Notes under the pieces: generated by a model
The model's database searches: none
The model's input: the letters and a program-made list of their open reading frames with translations, nothing else
Told to the model about the DNA's origin: nothing
In this document: in pieces, positions 1-8,624 of the stretch
Numbering within the stretch: the first letter of the stretch is position 1
How the letters are laid out: each line of letters begins with the position of its first letter
Position numbers and translations under genes: made by a program
NCBI GenBank assembly: GCA_030681235.1
Contig: JAUXWY010000493.1
Span: forward strand, 1-53,216
From: Pirellulaceae bacterium
Lineage (GTDB): Bacteria > Planctomycetota > Planctomycetia > Pirellulales > Pirellulaceae
Direction of reading: 5' to 3'
Length of the DNA stretch: 53,216 bases

Positions 1-3000
1 TTGCCACCATTGGAAGACGTGAACAGGTACTGACCATTTGGACTAAATCGGACCACGGCGCGAAGCCCGAAATCAAAGCGACGTTCTTCTCGAGCTTGTT
101 TCAAGTCCCAGATCACAATTTCAGAGGCTTGGTCCCACGAACCAGTCGCGATTCGGCCGTTTACCAAGTCAAAGCTTGCAGAACGTACATCCGGTTGTGC
201 CCCCAAGAAGCGCAAGGGCTCGGAACCTGTAACGTCATAGAGATAAACACCAACGCTATCGCTACAAAGACCCCAGCGTCGATCCGCACTCACTTCGATC
301 AATCTAAGCCCAGGCGGTACGGGCCAGTTCCGAGGGCCCACCAAGCGACCGGAACTGAGACTCCAATGTTGGCAACCTCCACCTTGCAATAACATCAAGT
401 CACTGCCTTGCACCGCGAGGACTCCGGAATGGTCCAGTGGGCCAATGGGTATGCTTCCAACGGGGCGCCCTTGAATCGCGTCATAAATCTCGAGCCCGTG
501 TTCACCGTTGACGAACAGCCAACGGCCGCAACTGGATAACACGCAATGCGATCGTTGCTTCGCCGTCACTTGAGCCGGTTCAAGGAACGAAGTGACCAAT
601 TGATTTTCGATTCGCCACGTATCGAACGAACCTTGAATCGAGTTACTGAGCACAAGCGAGCTGCCGGATTCGTCTTCGCCGAAAGCGATTCCCGTATCTC
701 GCGGCAATTGGAGCAGTGAAGTCTGCGTTTCAAACTCGAAGATCTCGCGCGAACCACCCCAGAGGCCGGCGACTAACAGGTATTGTCCCGTCCGATCGAA
801 CTGCACATTGTGCATTTGCCCGCTGACACGAAATGTCTTGGCTTGATAACGAGTGGGCAGATGCCATACGGTGATTACGCGATCCGAATACAGGCCAGCG
901 GCCAGAAAGTCTCCCTGAGGATGCCAAGCCAACGTTTGTCCCATTTGACCCAGGTTCGGGCCCGGCAACTCGATGATCGGGCCGTTGGGATCCGTACTGA
1001 CAATCAACAATCGATGTTTGCTAACGATTGCCAATCGGGATCCATCCGGTGAAAACAACATGGGCATGCTGGGGCGAGGAATCCATGGAAATCTCATTGC
1101 GCGTTGTTCCCGAATGTTGTGTACAAACAAGCCCGACGCATCGTATCCGGCAATGAAATTGGAATCTTCCGAAAAGACAGTCCACTGAACATCATCGCCA
1201 ATGGTGCGTTGGTTCGCCGCATCATCGAGCCAATGCAGCACCGATTGGTCGTGGTTGACCAGCAGATATCGGCCGTCCGGACTAATCACAACCGAGTTCG
1301 CTTGGCCGGGAGGGATGTGCCGGAGCACGGTTTGTTCGGGGGACTGGATGACGTTCATCGCGCCATCGGTTTGCATGAGCGCCATTCGTTGGAATCTCCG
1401 ATCGGCCGACATAAACGATTGGTTGCCCGTGGGCGATGAGGTGAGCGGTACCTTTTGGACATCGATCAAGGGCAGGGCGGCGATGGCCGCATTGCGCAGA
1501 TGGAATTGACGCTCGGGAGTCGCACCCACAATGGGCAGAAGTTGTTGCGCTTTTTGTACGTTCTCCAAAGACCGGTAACGTTGCCCGATTTGTCGCGACG
1601 ACTGGATGGCCTGGGCTTCCGACAGCAGATTCTCCCATAACTGCTCACGCGAACTTTGTAAGGCGCGAGATTCTTGGAGCTTCGCCGCATCGGATTTTTC
1701 CAACATCTCTTGCAACGTCGCTCGACTCCACAAGCTGACGATCAACAAGGTGCAGAGAGTAAGACCGACGGCGGTGAGCAAGGACGCAACAGCCACGTTT
1801 CTTTTGGCCCATCGCACCAAACGCATCCAACCACCAACGCGTCTCGCGGCAATCGGGCGCCCTTGCAAAAAGAGGCCCAAATCGACCGCCAAGGCGGCCA
1901 TCGAACCATACCGATTGTCTGGCTCCTTTCGCAGGCACTTTTCACAGATCGTTCTTAAATCAGCTGGGATCTTCGAGGCCAACGATGGTGGCTCATGTTC
2001 CAAGACACACTGGACGGTTTCCCACGGTGTAGCTCGCTGGAAGGGTGGTGTGCCCGATAAGATCTCGTACAGGATCGAGCCCAGCGAGTAGATGTCCGTC
2101 GCCGGACGCACGACGTCGCCTCGGGCCTGCTCCGGTGACATGTAACACGGAGTCCCCAAAACATCGCCTTTAAGAGTCAGTGCCGTTTGGCCGACCTCGG
2201 CTGGATGCAATGATTTGGCGAGTCCAAAGTCGGTGATTTTGGGTTCGTAGTCACCAATACGACCCGTGCGAGCAACCTCGCTCCCTCGGTTGGCACTCGC
2301 GGAAAGCGTTGCGATCGCGGGCGAGGAATCTTCAGCTGCGTCCGACCGAAGGGCCAGCAACAGATTCCCGGGCTTCAAATCGCGATGCACAATGCCCGCC
2401 TGATGTGCGGCATGAACGGCCCAGGCAATTTGGCGAATGAACTGAGCGGCCTCACGCGGTGGAAGCCGGTGGCTTCGGAGAAACTCTTCCAGCGTTCCGC
2501 CCGCGACATACTCCATGACAATAAACGGTTGACCGTCGACTTCGCCGATGTCATCGACTTGGACGATGTTCGGGTGTCGCAAAGCGGCCGCTGCGCGAGC
2601 CTCGGCGCGAAAGCGTTGACGTTGTTCCTTGGACGCCAATTCGCCACCCAGCAACAGCTTGATGGCAACCAGCCGCCCGAGCTGGAGTTCTTTGGCCAAG
2701 AGAACGACCCCCATGCCACCACGTCCCAAAATCCGGAGAACCTCGAAGCCCGTTATCGCCGGCAAAACGTCGTCGTCAAACGCTTTTGATTGAACGCGTA
2801 TCGTGTTGTCTTGAGGAAGGAGCGACGGATGCGTTGAACGACTTGGACCGCTACTTTGAAACGCGCGGTGCAACATGATCTGTTGCTTCAACTCATCGGC
2901 TTGAGTCGGATATTGTGCGAGAATATTGTCTTGAGCCAGCGGATCGTCGCGGAGTTCGCGTTCCAAGAATTCGGCAAATATCAGATCGACAAACGTTTCG

Positions 3001-3125
3001 TCGGTCGTGCTCAAGTTTTGTTCGATCGCAAACTGTTGAGCCGTCAGTGACTCTCCCTGGGCCAACCGAGCGCGAAACTCACGTAGCCAACGAAGGGGAT
3101 CGGAATCTGCATTTGGCGATTTCAT
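1..3125 (-). CDS. Serine/threonine protein kinase with WD40-like C-terminal region (partial, runs off left edge)
   Basis: 1041 codons are visible without a stop, and the 3' end lies outside the window. A Hanks-type kinase domain starts near residue 125: glycine loop GRGGMGVV (135-141), catalytic lysine in VAIK (K156), HRDLKPGN (D249), then DFGLAK and a CYMSPEQARG-like segment. After it come a conserved AARR segment and one hydrophobic membrane span, then about 600 residues with repeated SPDG/FSPDG and W-x-L motifs, typical of WD40-like beta-propellers. This is the usual planctomycete kinase-sensor layout, with a cytoplasmic kinase and a propeller beyond the membrane. It starts 12 nt after the sigma-factor stop on the same strand, so co-transcription is likely. 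No clear Shine-Dalgarno precedes the ATG at 3125, so the exact start is less certain than the family. Substrate and signal are unknown. Confidence 0.93.
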   Translation of the reverse strand, partial: MKSPNADSDPLRWLREFRARLAQGESLTAQQFAIEQNLSTTDETFVDLIFAEFLERELRDDPLAQDNILAQYPTQADELKQQIMLHRAFQSSGPSRSTHPSLLPQDNTIRVQSKAFDDDVLPAITGFEVLRILGRGGMGVVLLAKELQLGRLVAIKLLLGGELASKEQRQRFRAEARAAAALRHPNIVQVDDIGEVDGQPFIVMEYVAGGTLEEFLRSHRLPPREAAQFIRQIAWAVHAAHQAGIVHRDLKPGNLLLALRSDAAEDSSPAIATLSASANRGSEVARTGRIGDYEPKITDFGLAKSLHPAEVGQTALTLKGDVLGTPCYMSPEQARGDVVRPATDIYSLGSILYEILSGTPPFQRATPWETVQCVLEHEPPSLASKIPADLRTICEKCLRKEPDNRYGSMAALAVDLGLFLQGRPIAARRVGGWMRLVRWAKRNVAVASLLTAVGLTLCTLLIVSLWSRATLQEMLEKSDAAKLQESRALQSSREQLWENLLSEAQAIQSSRQIGQRYRSLENVQKAQQLLPIVGATPERQFHLRNAAIAALPLIDVQKVPLTSSPTGNQSFMSADRRFQRMALMQTDGAMNVIQSPEQTVLRHIPPGQANSVVISPDGRYLLVNHDQSVLHWLDDAANQRTIGDDVQWTVFSEDSNFIAGYDASGLFVHNIREQRAMRFPWIPRPSMPMLFSPDGSRLAIVSKHRLLIVSTDPNGPIIELPGPNLGQMGQTLAWHPQGDFLAAGLYSDRVITVWHLPTRYQAKTFRVSGQMHNVQFDRTGQYLLVAGLWGGSREIFEFETQTSLLQLPRDTGIAFGEDESGSSLVLSNSIQGSFDTWRIENQLVTSFLEPAQVTAKQRSHCVLSSCGRWLFVNGEHGLEIYDAIQGRPVGSIPIGPLDHSGVLAVQGSDLMLLQGGGCQHWSLSSGRLVGPRNWPVPPGLRLIEVSADRRWGLCSDSVGVYLYDVTGSEPLRFLGAQPDVRSASFDLVNGRIATGSWDQASEIVIWDLKQAREERRFDFGLRAVVRFSPNGQYLFTSSNGG

Positions 3126-3137
3126 AGGAGTGACGGT

Positions 3138-3719
3138 TCATTCCGTTTGCAGATCCAAGGCTTCGGTCACTCGCTCCAAGGCTCGCGAGAATTGCATCCG
3201 TCGTGATTGAGCGGTCCCACCCAGCCGTTTGGCAATGTCGTCCCAGGACAGGCCTTCGCGGCGCAGTTCCGCCATGGCGAGTTCTTCCTCCGACATCTGA
3301 TGGCGTGCTTGATCCAACAACTCGCGAAACGACGCAACCTGACTCGGTGTATCTTCACGGTTTGGTGCTGCCAGAAAAACCTGACTGTCGGCGTCCCGGC
3401 GCGAACCATCTCGTTTGTCGCTCAAGAGCTTGCGAGCGCTGCTGGCGATCTTGTTTCGAGTCATCGTGACCAACAACCGCACGAGATCTTGCGGTTCGTT
3501 GAGATCGAATTGTCCATCGACCGCTCGCAGAAAGAAACTGGCAAAGACCGACTGGGAATAATCGACCGACTCGTACAATCGCGACATACGCGTATCGGAC
3601 AGCTTCATCCGCACTTGTCGACGTACCAAGGGCTCGTATTGACGCAGCAGTTCCTCGGCAGCGGTCGAATCGCCTCGGCGGATTCGTTCGATGAATGTTG
3701 AAAAATCTTGATCGTTCAT
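3138..3719 (-). CDS. ECF-type RNA polymerase sigma factor
   Basis: 193 residues, a normal length for an ECF sigma factor. The N-terminal half has region-2 character (AAEELLRQYEPLVRRQVR, then a SVFASFFLRA segment). The C-terminal half ends in a region-4 helix-turn-helix (LAMAELRREGLSWDDIAKRL, then SRRMQFSRALERV). It would direct RNA polymerase to a dedicated promoter set. The kinase gene follows after 12 nt, a sigma-then-kinase order common in planctomycetes, which suggests that phosphorylation controls the sigma factor (inference). A GGAG lies about 10 nt before the ATG. Confidence 0.9.
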   Translation of the reverse strand: MNDQDFSTFIERIRRGDSTAAEELLRQYEPLVRRQVRMKLSDTRMSRLYESVDYSQSVFASFFLRAVDGQFDLNEPQDLVRLLVTMTRNKIASSARKLLSDKRDGSRRDADSQVFLAAPNREDTPSQVASFRELLDQARHQMSEEELAMAELRREGLSWDDIAKRLGGTAQSRRMQFSRALERVTEALDLQTE

Positions 3720-3966
3720 AAGACGACGCTCCGTTGGTTCTAACGATCCGCACCACGGATTGTAATCGAAATAGGCACCGCTTGTCGATCATTGAACGGC
3801 TGGGACAGTCGAGGTTTTTTGGTAAGTTTACGGAAAGCGGACGTATTGTTATGCTTTTAACCTGTAAGCCGATGCGCAGTTCAGTTGCGAGCGATGGTAG
3901 CAAACTTCTTGTTATATTAGCGAGCAGTCCACACCGAAACACGAAAACCAATTTGTAAGGCCAAAC
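3720..3966. other. Divergent intergenic region
   Basis: This 247-base stretch lies between the leftward sigma factor gene and the rightward genes, so it must hold promoters for both directions. I see no convincing paired -35/-10 hexamers, strong hairpin or coding signal. It is more AT-rich than the flanking genes. Confidence 0.5.
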
Positions 3967-4101
3967 ATGATGCAACCGTTTCCGTTCAGTGACGAGGATT
4001 GGACCCGTGAACGACTCGATGAACGAACCACCTCGCCGAAGTGCCAGGCACTCCATTGCAATCATGAAAAACGACTGGGAGTATCGCAATGGCGAATCTA
4101 G
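3967..4101 (+). pseudogene. Short ORF, possible remnant of a planctomycete small-protein family
   Basis: A 44-codon frame opens with ATGATG and overlaps the start of the next gene by 13 nt. Its first residues (MMQPFPFSDEDWTRE) resemble the N terminus of planctomycete hypothetical proteins that, from memory, begin with PFSDEDW and run well over 100 residues. After about residue 16 the sequence stops looking like that family and ends soon. I read it as a decapitated remnant, or a leader ORF coupled to the membrane-protein gene. No clear ribosome binding site is visible. Confidence 0.3.
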
Positions 4102-5861
4102 CAAGTGAACCTTTGGACGATCCGGCGAAACGCGAGTATTTGCTGCCGTGTCTCTGTTCGGCCACGATTCTGATGGTGTTGCATTGGTTGTCGGCAGCCT
4201 TAGCGGGAAGCCTGTGGTTCGACTACCCCGGTATGGACCGCGACGGCAGAGACATTCTCGCGATCTTGTTGCTTGTAATAATCGGCTTTCAAGTCGCTTT
4301 GTGGTTTGCTAATGCCGAATATCTCGTGATCTGTCGCCGACTCGGAGTGAAACATAAGTGGATGTGGCTATGGGTGTTCTTGTTCTTGAGTGGCCTGTGG
4401 TTTGTTCCGTCACGGGTTGTCGAAGACGGTTCTTGGCCGCTTGAGGGCGATAGTTTTCTTGCAATGCTTGATGGTACAATTAGACCCGCTGTTGTACTGC
4501 TGTTGCTTTTTCTAACTTGTCATTTACCAGTCCTTTTTTGGTTTATGCCACCAGTGTTTCTTGAGAGGCTATGCCACGCAAGACCTATGGGGAAGCTATG
4601 GCGTGCGGAGCTACGTTTTACAATTCGGTCGATGATTTTCATGTCGACAATTGTATCGCTGGTCGTCGCAGCCGAAGTTCAATTGACTTTATTCAGTTAC
4701 TGGGCATCTGCGTGGGTTTTTGTTGCATGTTTTCTCTTTTCGGTTCTTGTTAAGCTCACAGCGATGGAACAATCGAGCGCCTGGAAGGCCAATACCATTC
4801 AGCTTGCCTTTTGGATTTGCACCGGGATTCTCTTCTATTTCATGCGGAACATTTGGAACGATCTACACCCGTTATTTCAATCGTTATTGGGGATGGAGAC
4901 GGTTGATGCGTTGCCAGTTCTGTTTATCGGATACTATTTTGGCCGACTTGTGATTGTTTTGGTCTACTTTCTGGATAGGTTCCCGGCGAATTTTAGTAGC
5001 GAGTTTTTCGCTGTCCAAGTTTCTCGGCGAGTATTTTCTGGACTACCTGCGATTGCATTGCTCTTGCTGATTTTGGTTGGCACGCAAGTTTCGTGGCACG
5101 TGTTTTCCAGTCGTTATCACCCGTCAGTGTTGATCCTCATGAAGGAGAAACGATGGGAGAAGGCGATGGTGGTAGCTCGGCTAATGCAGCTTCATCGTTC
5201 TGTACAGCCCGATGAATTGGACAAAAAGTACCGAGCCAGTACTGCTGGTCGATGTTTCCTTACCCAGGGTGGGCACTTTGCCTTGATCGTTACTAAAGCA
5301 ATTTCACGTGACCCACGTTGGCGTCTGCTTGTATCCCAAACCGATGTTGCAGCCCTCGATACGTATTGGGTTCATGACTATCCGCAAGATAACCCGGAAT
5401 TCTTTGAGTGGCCCCACTCTAGTCCCCTTATTGATCTTGATGAAATTCACCCCGGTGTTAGAGATTGGAGTGTCGTTGTCGAAAAACAAGCGAGTTCAAC
5501 GCTGCACCTCCACGGAGGTCGTTGGTCCGGCGAGATGGTCGAGGCCGTTCTTTCGGCAGGAATTCGAACAGTATATTTACATGAGCCGGGATTTGATCAA
5601 TCGTTTGCTTCAGATCATTTTCTGAAATTCGGTGAGGTAGTCGTCGTCTGTGAGTCCTTTGACCCGGTCATCGAACAACCAAATTTGTACGTCGCTATGA
5701 TTCGTAATGGGGTCACAGTTTGGCTGCCGAATCATGATGTCGAGTCTGTAAGACAGCAGATTCGTCAAGTGCCAGAGTTGCATGGCCGCGTTCTTGCGTC
5801 AACGTCTGACAGGCGACTTGTGACATTAAGTCCAGAAGTTGAAGCTTCGACTGGACAGTAG
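4089..5861 (+). CDS. Multi-pass membrane protein of unknown function with C-terminal soluble domain
   Basis: 590 residues. The start at 4089 has a GGGAG seven nt upstream. About nine hydrophobic spans fill residues 15-345 (for example ILAILLLVIIGFQVALWFA, VVLLLLFLTCHLPVLFWF and AIALLLLILVGTQV). Residues from about 350 to the end are soluble and mixed alpha/beta, with no motif I recognise. The gene is rich in T-ending codons and visibly more AT-rich than the kinase and treZ regions, like the cassette genes that follow. It lies directly left of the repeat bracketing cassette A; whether it belongs to that cassette is unknown. No equivalent gene sits beside cassette B. Confidence 0.8.
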   Translation: MANLASEPLDDPAKREYLLPCLCSATILMVLHWLSAALAGSLWFDYPGMDRDGRDILAILLLVIIGFQVALWFANAEYLVICRRLGVKHKWMWLWVFLFLSGLWFVPSRVVEDGSWPLEGDSFLAMLDGTIRPAVVLLLLFLTCHLPVLFWFMPPVFLERLCHARPMGKLWRAELRFTIRSMIFMSTIVSLVVAAEVQLTLFSYWASAWVFVACFLFSVLVKLTAMEQSSAWKANTIQLAFWICTGILFYFMRNIWNDLHPLFQSLLGMETVDALPVLFIGYYFGRLVIVLVYFLDRFPANFSSEFFAVQVSRRVFSGLPAIALLLLILVGTQVSWHVFSSRYHPSVLILMKEKRWEKAMVVARLMQLHRSVQPDELDKKYRASTAGRCFLTQGGHFALIVTKAISRDPRWRLLVSQTDVAALDTYWVHDYPQDNPEFFEWPHSSPLIDLDEIHPGVRDWSVVVEKQASSTLHLHGGRWSGEMVEAVLSAGIRTVYLHEPGFDQSFASDHFLKFGEVVVVCESFDPVIEQPNLYVAMIRNGVTVWLPNHDVESVRQQIRQVPELHGRVLASTSDRRLVTLSPEVEASTGQ

Positions 5862-5896
5862 ATAGATTCAACGGGCTGTCGATTTCCCGCCTCGAA

Positions 5897-6056
5897 TTAT
5901 TCCGTTTTTGGTGCCGGAGCTTCCGTCGCGTAGCGGGCTTTTAGACGTTCGAGCGATTGTTGTAGTTGAATGCTGAGGCTTTGATCGTAGTTGCCGGACA
6001 TCATGCGGTAGAACAGTGTGTTGGGCAAAGTGCCGGTGGCGGTCCATTGGACTTTG
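5897..6056 (-). pseudogene. Truncated SRPBCC gene, C-terminal fragment only
   Basis: This is a second copy of the last ~53 codons of the SRPBCC gene at 10443-10988. It includes the stretch encoding the TGTLPNTLFYRMMSGNYDQ segment and has its own TAA stop at 5897-5899. Bases 5912-6055 align with 10455-10598 with few differences. Instead of continuing upstream into the gene, the copy jumps at about 6055 to sequence matching 11002 onward, so about 403 bp of the gene, including its start, is missing. It has no start codon in context and should be dead. Confidence 0.85.
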
Positions 6057-6175
6057 GAGATGCTGTTTCGGTTGGCAAATAAACTTGTGTCGGCCCTCCG
6101 GGCCTTTTCAAAAGCCGAGTAACAAACCGGGGCCTGGCGACCCCGGCAGAGGCTGTTTCGGCCCTCCGGGCCTGT
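5912..6175. repeat. Left direct repeat bracketing cassette A
   Basis: A composite repeat: 5912-6055 matches 10455-10598 and 6055-6175 matches 11002-11122, in the same orientation. It is the right-hand copy with about 403 bp deleted. The 6055-6175 part holds hairpin-forming pieces: GGCCCTCCGGGCC twice, and CCGGGG-8 nt-CCCCGG. The repeat pair encloses the DUF1573-like, ten-cysteine and LolA-like genes, which suggests a duplication, or an insertion that copied its border. Confidence 0.85.
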
Positions 6176-6650
6176 GCCTGTCCCCGTGGGCCTTTTGCTT
6201 GTCCCCGTGGGCCTGTGTCTGTCCCTGTACCGCGCTCGTTGACGACTCGTGTTTGAATGGGCCTACTATTCAGCCGCTTTTGCAATTTAAGATTCGGCAG
6301 CTAGCCATAGGTGTCGTTCGGTGCATTTTCTCTTGTTTGTCGCGACTCATATATCGACATTTTCTGCAGCAACAAACCAACTGTCCCATTCGAATAATAA
6401 AATTTCTCCCTGAAGTTCGTGGCCCGCTAATGGAAACTTCTTGCCCGTTAGAGGTTGTTAGGTGGCATTAGTGGCGTTGCCGAGTCCATTGAGCGGTAAA
6501 ACAACAAAACAACAAAACAACAAAACAACAAAACAACAAAACAACAAAACAACAAAACAAGGTCGCCGGTACAATTGAGCCAGTTACCACAATCCCACGT
6601 GATGTGTGGGTCAATCATTTTTTCAATTGCTAACTTGGAGACGTTGTACG
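6176..6650. other. Intergenic region upstream of cassette A, with low-complexity DNA
   Basis: No gene is visible. The left end is a G/C-rich stretch with the repeated phrase GTCCCCGTGGGCC (6180-6230), continuing the hairpin repeat. The middle is ordinary AT-rich DNA, followed by the octanucleotide tract at 6498-6560. The region ends at the ribosome binding site of the DUF1573-like gene (GGAG near 6637) and presumably holds the cassette promoter, which I cannot pinpoint. Confidence 0.5.
6498..6560. repeat. Octanucleotide tandem repeat (AAAACAAC)x7.9
   Basis: An uninterrupted 63-nt tract of the 8-mer AAAACAAC, seven full units plus seven bases, 90 nt before the likely ATG of the DUF1573-like gene. 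Perfect short-unit tracts of this length are prone to slipped-strand length change. If it lies in the 5' leader or between promoter elements, unit number could tune cassette A expression. It is not a CRISPR: there are no spacers. Confidence 0.95.
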
Positions 6651-7943
6651 ATGATCGTTGATTCACGAAAAGTTCTTCCCCGTGATTTTCGGCTACAGCA
6701 TGGGCATACCAGAGCGTCTGCTATTAGCCCAAGGACTGCCAGCATTCTCGTGTGTTCTTTCTTCGCTGACGCGGTCTGTTTTTTTGGACTATTAGTTGCC
6801 GTCGTTAGCCGGATGTTTGGCGAAGAGAGTGGAAATACAGTATTGCCGAAGGTCGTGGGTTTAACTCAATTCAACAAGAACTATCGGTTGCTGGCCTCGC
6901 TTCCGGTCTGTTTCATTACAGCGTGCATCCAGGTTGATTTTGCAACGGCTCAAGATAAGCGCGCCGTTAGCGAGATTCGAATTCCCGAGCTTGACCAGAC
7001 GAAGATCGTTCGGTCACGGGCTTCTGAGTTAAGCCTAGCTGCTGGTGAAGAGACCTCGGTAGAGTTATCCATTATTAATCAAACTTCTAATGCAATTCAC
7101 TTTGATAAGGTGAAGACGAGCTGCAATTGCAGTCGCCCCGAGGTGACAAAGACGGTGTTTGAGCCGAATGTGTTGACGAAAACTCGTTTGGTCTGGCGGC
7201 CGGCTGCCAACGCCAGTGGTATTGCGTCGACAACCATCACGTTTTTTCACGAAGGGGCGTTAGTGCTCGATTTGATTGTTTACGCCAAGTTGGACGGCAT
7301 GTTGCTTTTGGAGTCACAAGGTATAGGGGAGCGCCAAACGGATGGTTTTGTCGTTTGGGGGATGCCGATAACTTGTACCGAACCGTTGTTGCTTGGACAG
7401 CTTGATGTGCAGTTGAGTACTAGTATGGAGGGGTTTGTAGCCGAAGTTTTAGCGGCGTCTAATCTGCCGGAAGATGTTTTGCATCCTGGACTGAAACGCG
7501 GCGTGGTCAAGTTCTCAGCCCCTCGGGTGTTGCTTGAAGAGAAGGGAGATGTGTTTGGAGAGTTCAAGTTGCTCGCGAGGACGTCTAATGTTGTTATAGA
7601 GCGGCGAACCGTATTTTCTTCGCGCCCGTTGTTAAAAATATCGCCTGCGATGGTTGTGTTTCGTGATGACGAGGAAGATTCTGATCGGGTTGTCGCAACC
7701 GTCATGGCACAGTTGGATCGCGCCTATTTTCCACCTGAACGGACAACGGAGATTAAGTTTGAGGCCTTCATGAATGGTCACGCTGTGCATGTTGAATCCA
7801 AACATCTTGGAAACAGTGTCTATCGATTCAAGTTGCATGCTTTGCGGAAGGAGGTGAAAGTCGACGAAGAGTACGAATTCGTTTTCGGTGCCGGTATTGA
7901 TGCTCGGCACGCAAAATTTGCTGGTGTTGCATACAGGGAATAG
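6651..7943 (+). CDS. Secreted or anchored DUF1573-like protein (cassette A, gene 1)
   Basis: 430 residues from the ATG at 6651, chosen for GGAG about 10 nt upstream; a GTG frame from 6606 has no such site. Two hydrophobic segments lie near the N terminus (around residues 30-55 and 80-100), the second ending in a signal-like FATAQ, so the protein is exported or anchored after an unusual N-terminal extension. Residues ~115-210 form an Ig-like domain with the DUF1573 hallmark (NQTSNAIHFDKVKTSCNCS), then a second beta-rich half. DUF1573 domains resemble ASH/PapD-like Ig folds, often in scaffold or chaperone roles. A diverged paralogue in the same gene order is at 43051. The last 24 codons were duplicated with the next gene. 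Function unknown. Confidence 0.82.
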   Translation: MIVDSRKVLPRDFRLQHGHTRASAISPRTASILVCSFFADAVCFFGLLVAVVSRMFGEESGNTVLPKVVGLTQFNKNYRLLASLPVCFITACIQVDFATAQDKRAVSEIRIPELDQTKIVRSRASELSLAAGEETSVELSIINQTSNAIHFDKVKTSCNCSRPEVTKTVFEPNVLTKTRLVWRPAANASGIASTTITFFHEGALVLDLIVYAKLDGMLLLESQGIGERQTDGFVVWGMPITCTEPLLLGQLDVQLSTSMEGFVAEVLAASNLPEDVLHPGLKRGVVKFSAPRVLLEEKGDVFGEFKLLARTSNVVIERRTVFSSRPLLKISPAMVVFRDDEEDSDRVVATVMAQLDRAYFPPERTTEIKFEAFMNGHAVHVESKHLGNSVYRFKLHALRKEVKVDEEYEFVFGAGIDARHAKFAGVAYRE

Positions 7944-8511
7944 TCGGGGCTCCGATTTTATTTGGTGAAAGGGTTTGATGATGAATTTATTGACCGGGTT
8001 GATGTTTTTGACAGTGTTTTTTACTCAAGATCCGGGGGGAGGGGATCCACCACCGCCTCCCGTACCGCCGCCAGATTGCTGGAAACCAGTTGGCAGTGTT
8101 CATTGTGCCGATGAAAGTGATTTCAACGACGGAACTCCTGTGACTCACGCGAATTGTAACTGGAATCCAGATGCTTCAAATTTTGAGGGATGCGTAGTAG
8201 TTACAGAAGAAGTGCTTGTCCGTTGTCCGAACGACTATGCGGAAGTCTACGCCGATGATCCGTTTGTATATGAAGGATTTGAGCAAGTCACGGATGGAAC
8301 TGGAAAGTCGACGCAAGGCACGAACCAAAAAAAATGCTACATTCGGTACGGTTGCGTCTGTATGCGGGTTGACTTGGAGCTTTACCCACAACACACGAAC
8401 GGAGTCTGCTGGACGTCCACCGAATTGTTTGGTTCGGAGCCACATGAGCATTATTTCTACCGCACACAACCAGTTCCTGTTGGAATTACCTGTGTAGTCG
8501 TACCCGAATGA
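7869..8511 (+). repeat. Tandem duplication, unit 1
   Basis: The unit runs from the last 24 codons of the DUF1573-like gene through the first ten-cysteine gene, and is repeated at 8513-9158 with an offset of 644 nt. Long stretches are identical, including the SD-bearing leader GAAAGGGTTTGA. Coding differences are scattered substitutions without frameshift. Confidence 0.92.
7981..8511 (+). CDS. Small secreted ten-cysteine protein (cassette A, gene 2a)
   Basis: 176 residues. The ATG at 7981 is preferred over 7978 because its spacing from GAAAGGG (7 nt) equals that of the duplicated gene. A short hydrophobic signal (LLTGLMFLTVFFTQ) is followed by a Gly/Pro-rich linker and a compact mature domain with exactly ten cysteines, beginning DCWKPVGSVHC and ending VGITCVVV. 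An even, high Cys count in an exported protein suggests five disulfides. It matches no family I know. It starts 37 nt after the DUF1573-like stop, so an operon is likely. Candidate roles are a surface structural protein, a binding protein or a toxin-like effector; the sequence does not decide. Confidence 0.82.
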   Translation: MNLLTGLMFLTVFFTQDPGGGDPPPPPVPPPDCWKPVGSVHCADESDFNDGTPVTHANCNWNPDASNFEGCVVVTEEVLVRCPNDYAEVYADDPFVYEGFEQVTDGTGKSTQGTNQKKCYIRYGCVCMRVDLELYPQHTNGVCWTSTELFGSEPHEHYFYRTQPVPVGITCVVVPE

Positions 8512-8512
8512 T

Positions 8513-8587
8513 GAGTACGAATTCGTTTTCGGTGCCAGTATTGATGCTCGGCATGCAAAATTTGCGGGTGTTGCCTATAGGGAATAG
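8513..8587 (+). pseudogene. Duplicated 3' tail of the DUF1573-like gene
   Basis: 24 codons plus TAG that repeat the end of the gene at 6651-7943, starting EYEFVFGASIDARHAKFAG, with a few substitutions (Gly to Ser is one). It lacks any start and lies between the two ten-cysteine genes. It marks the left border of the tandem duplication and has no function of its own, except possibly as leader sequence. Confidence 0.9.
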
Positions 8588-8624
8588 CTGGGGCCCCGAT
8601 TTGACTTAACGAAAGGGTTTGACG

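Noticed and set aside
6498-6560. Possible CRISPR array
   Set aside because: The 8-nt units abut with no spacers and there are no cas genes in the window.
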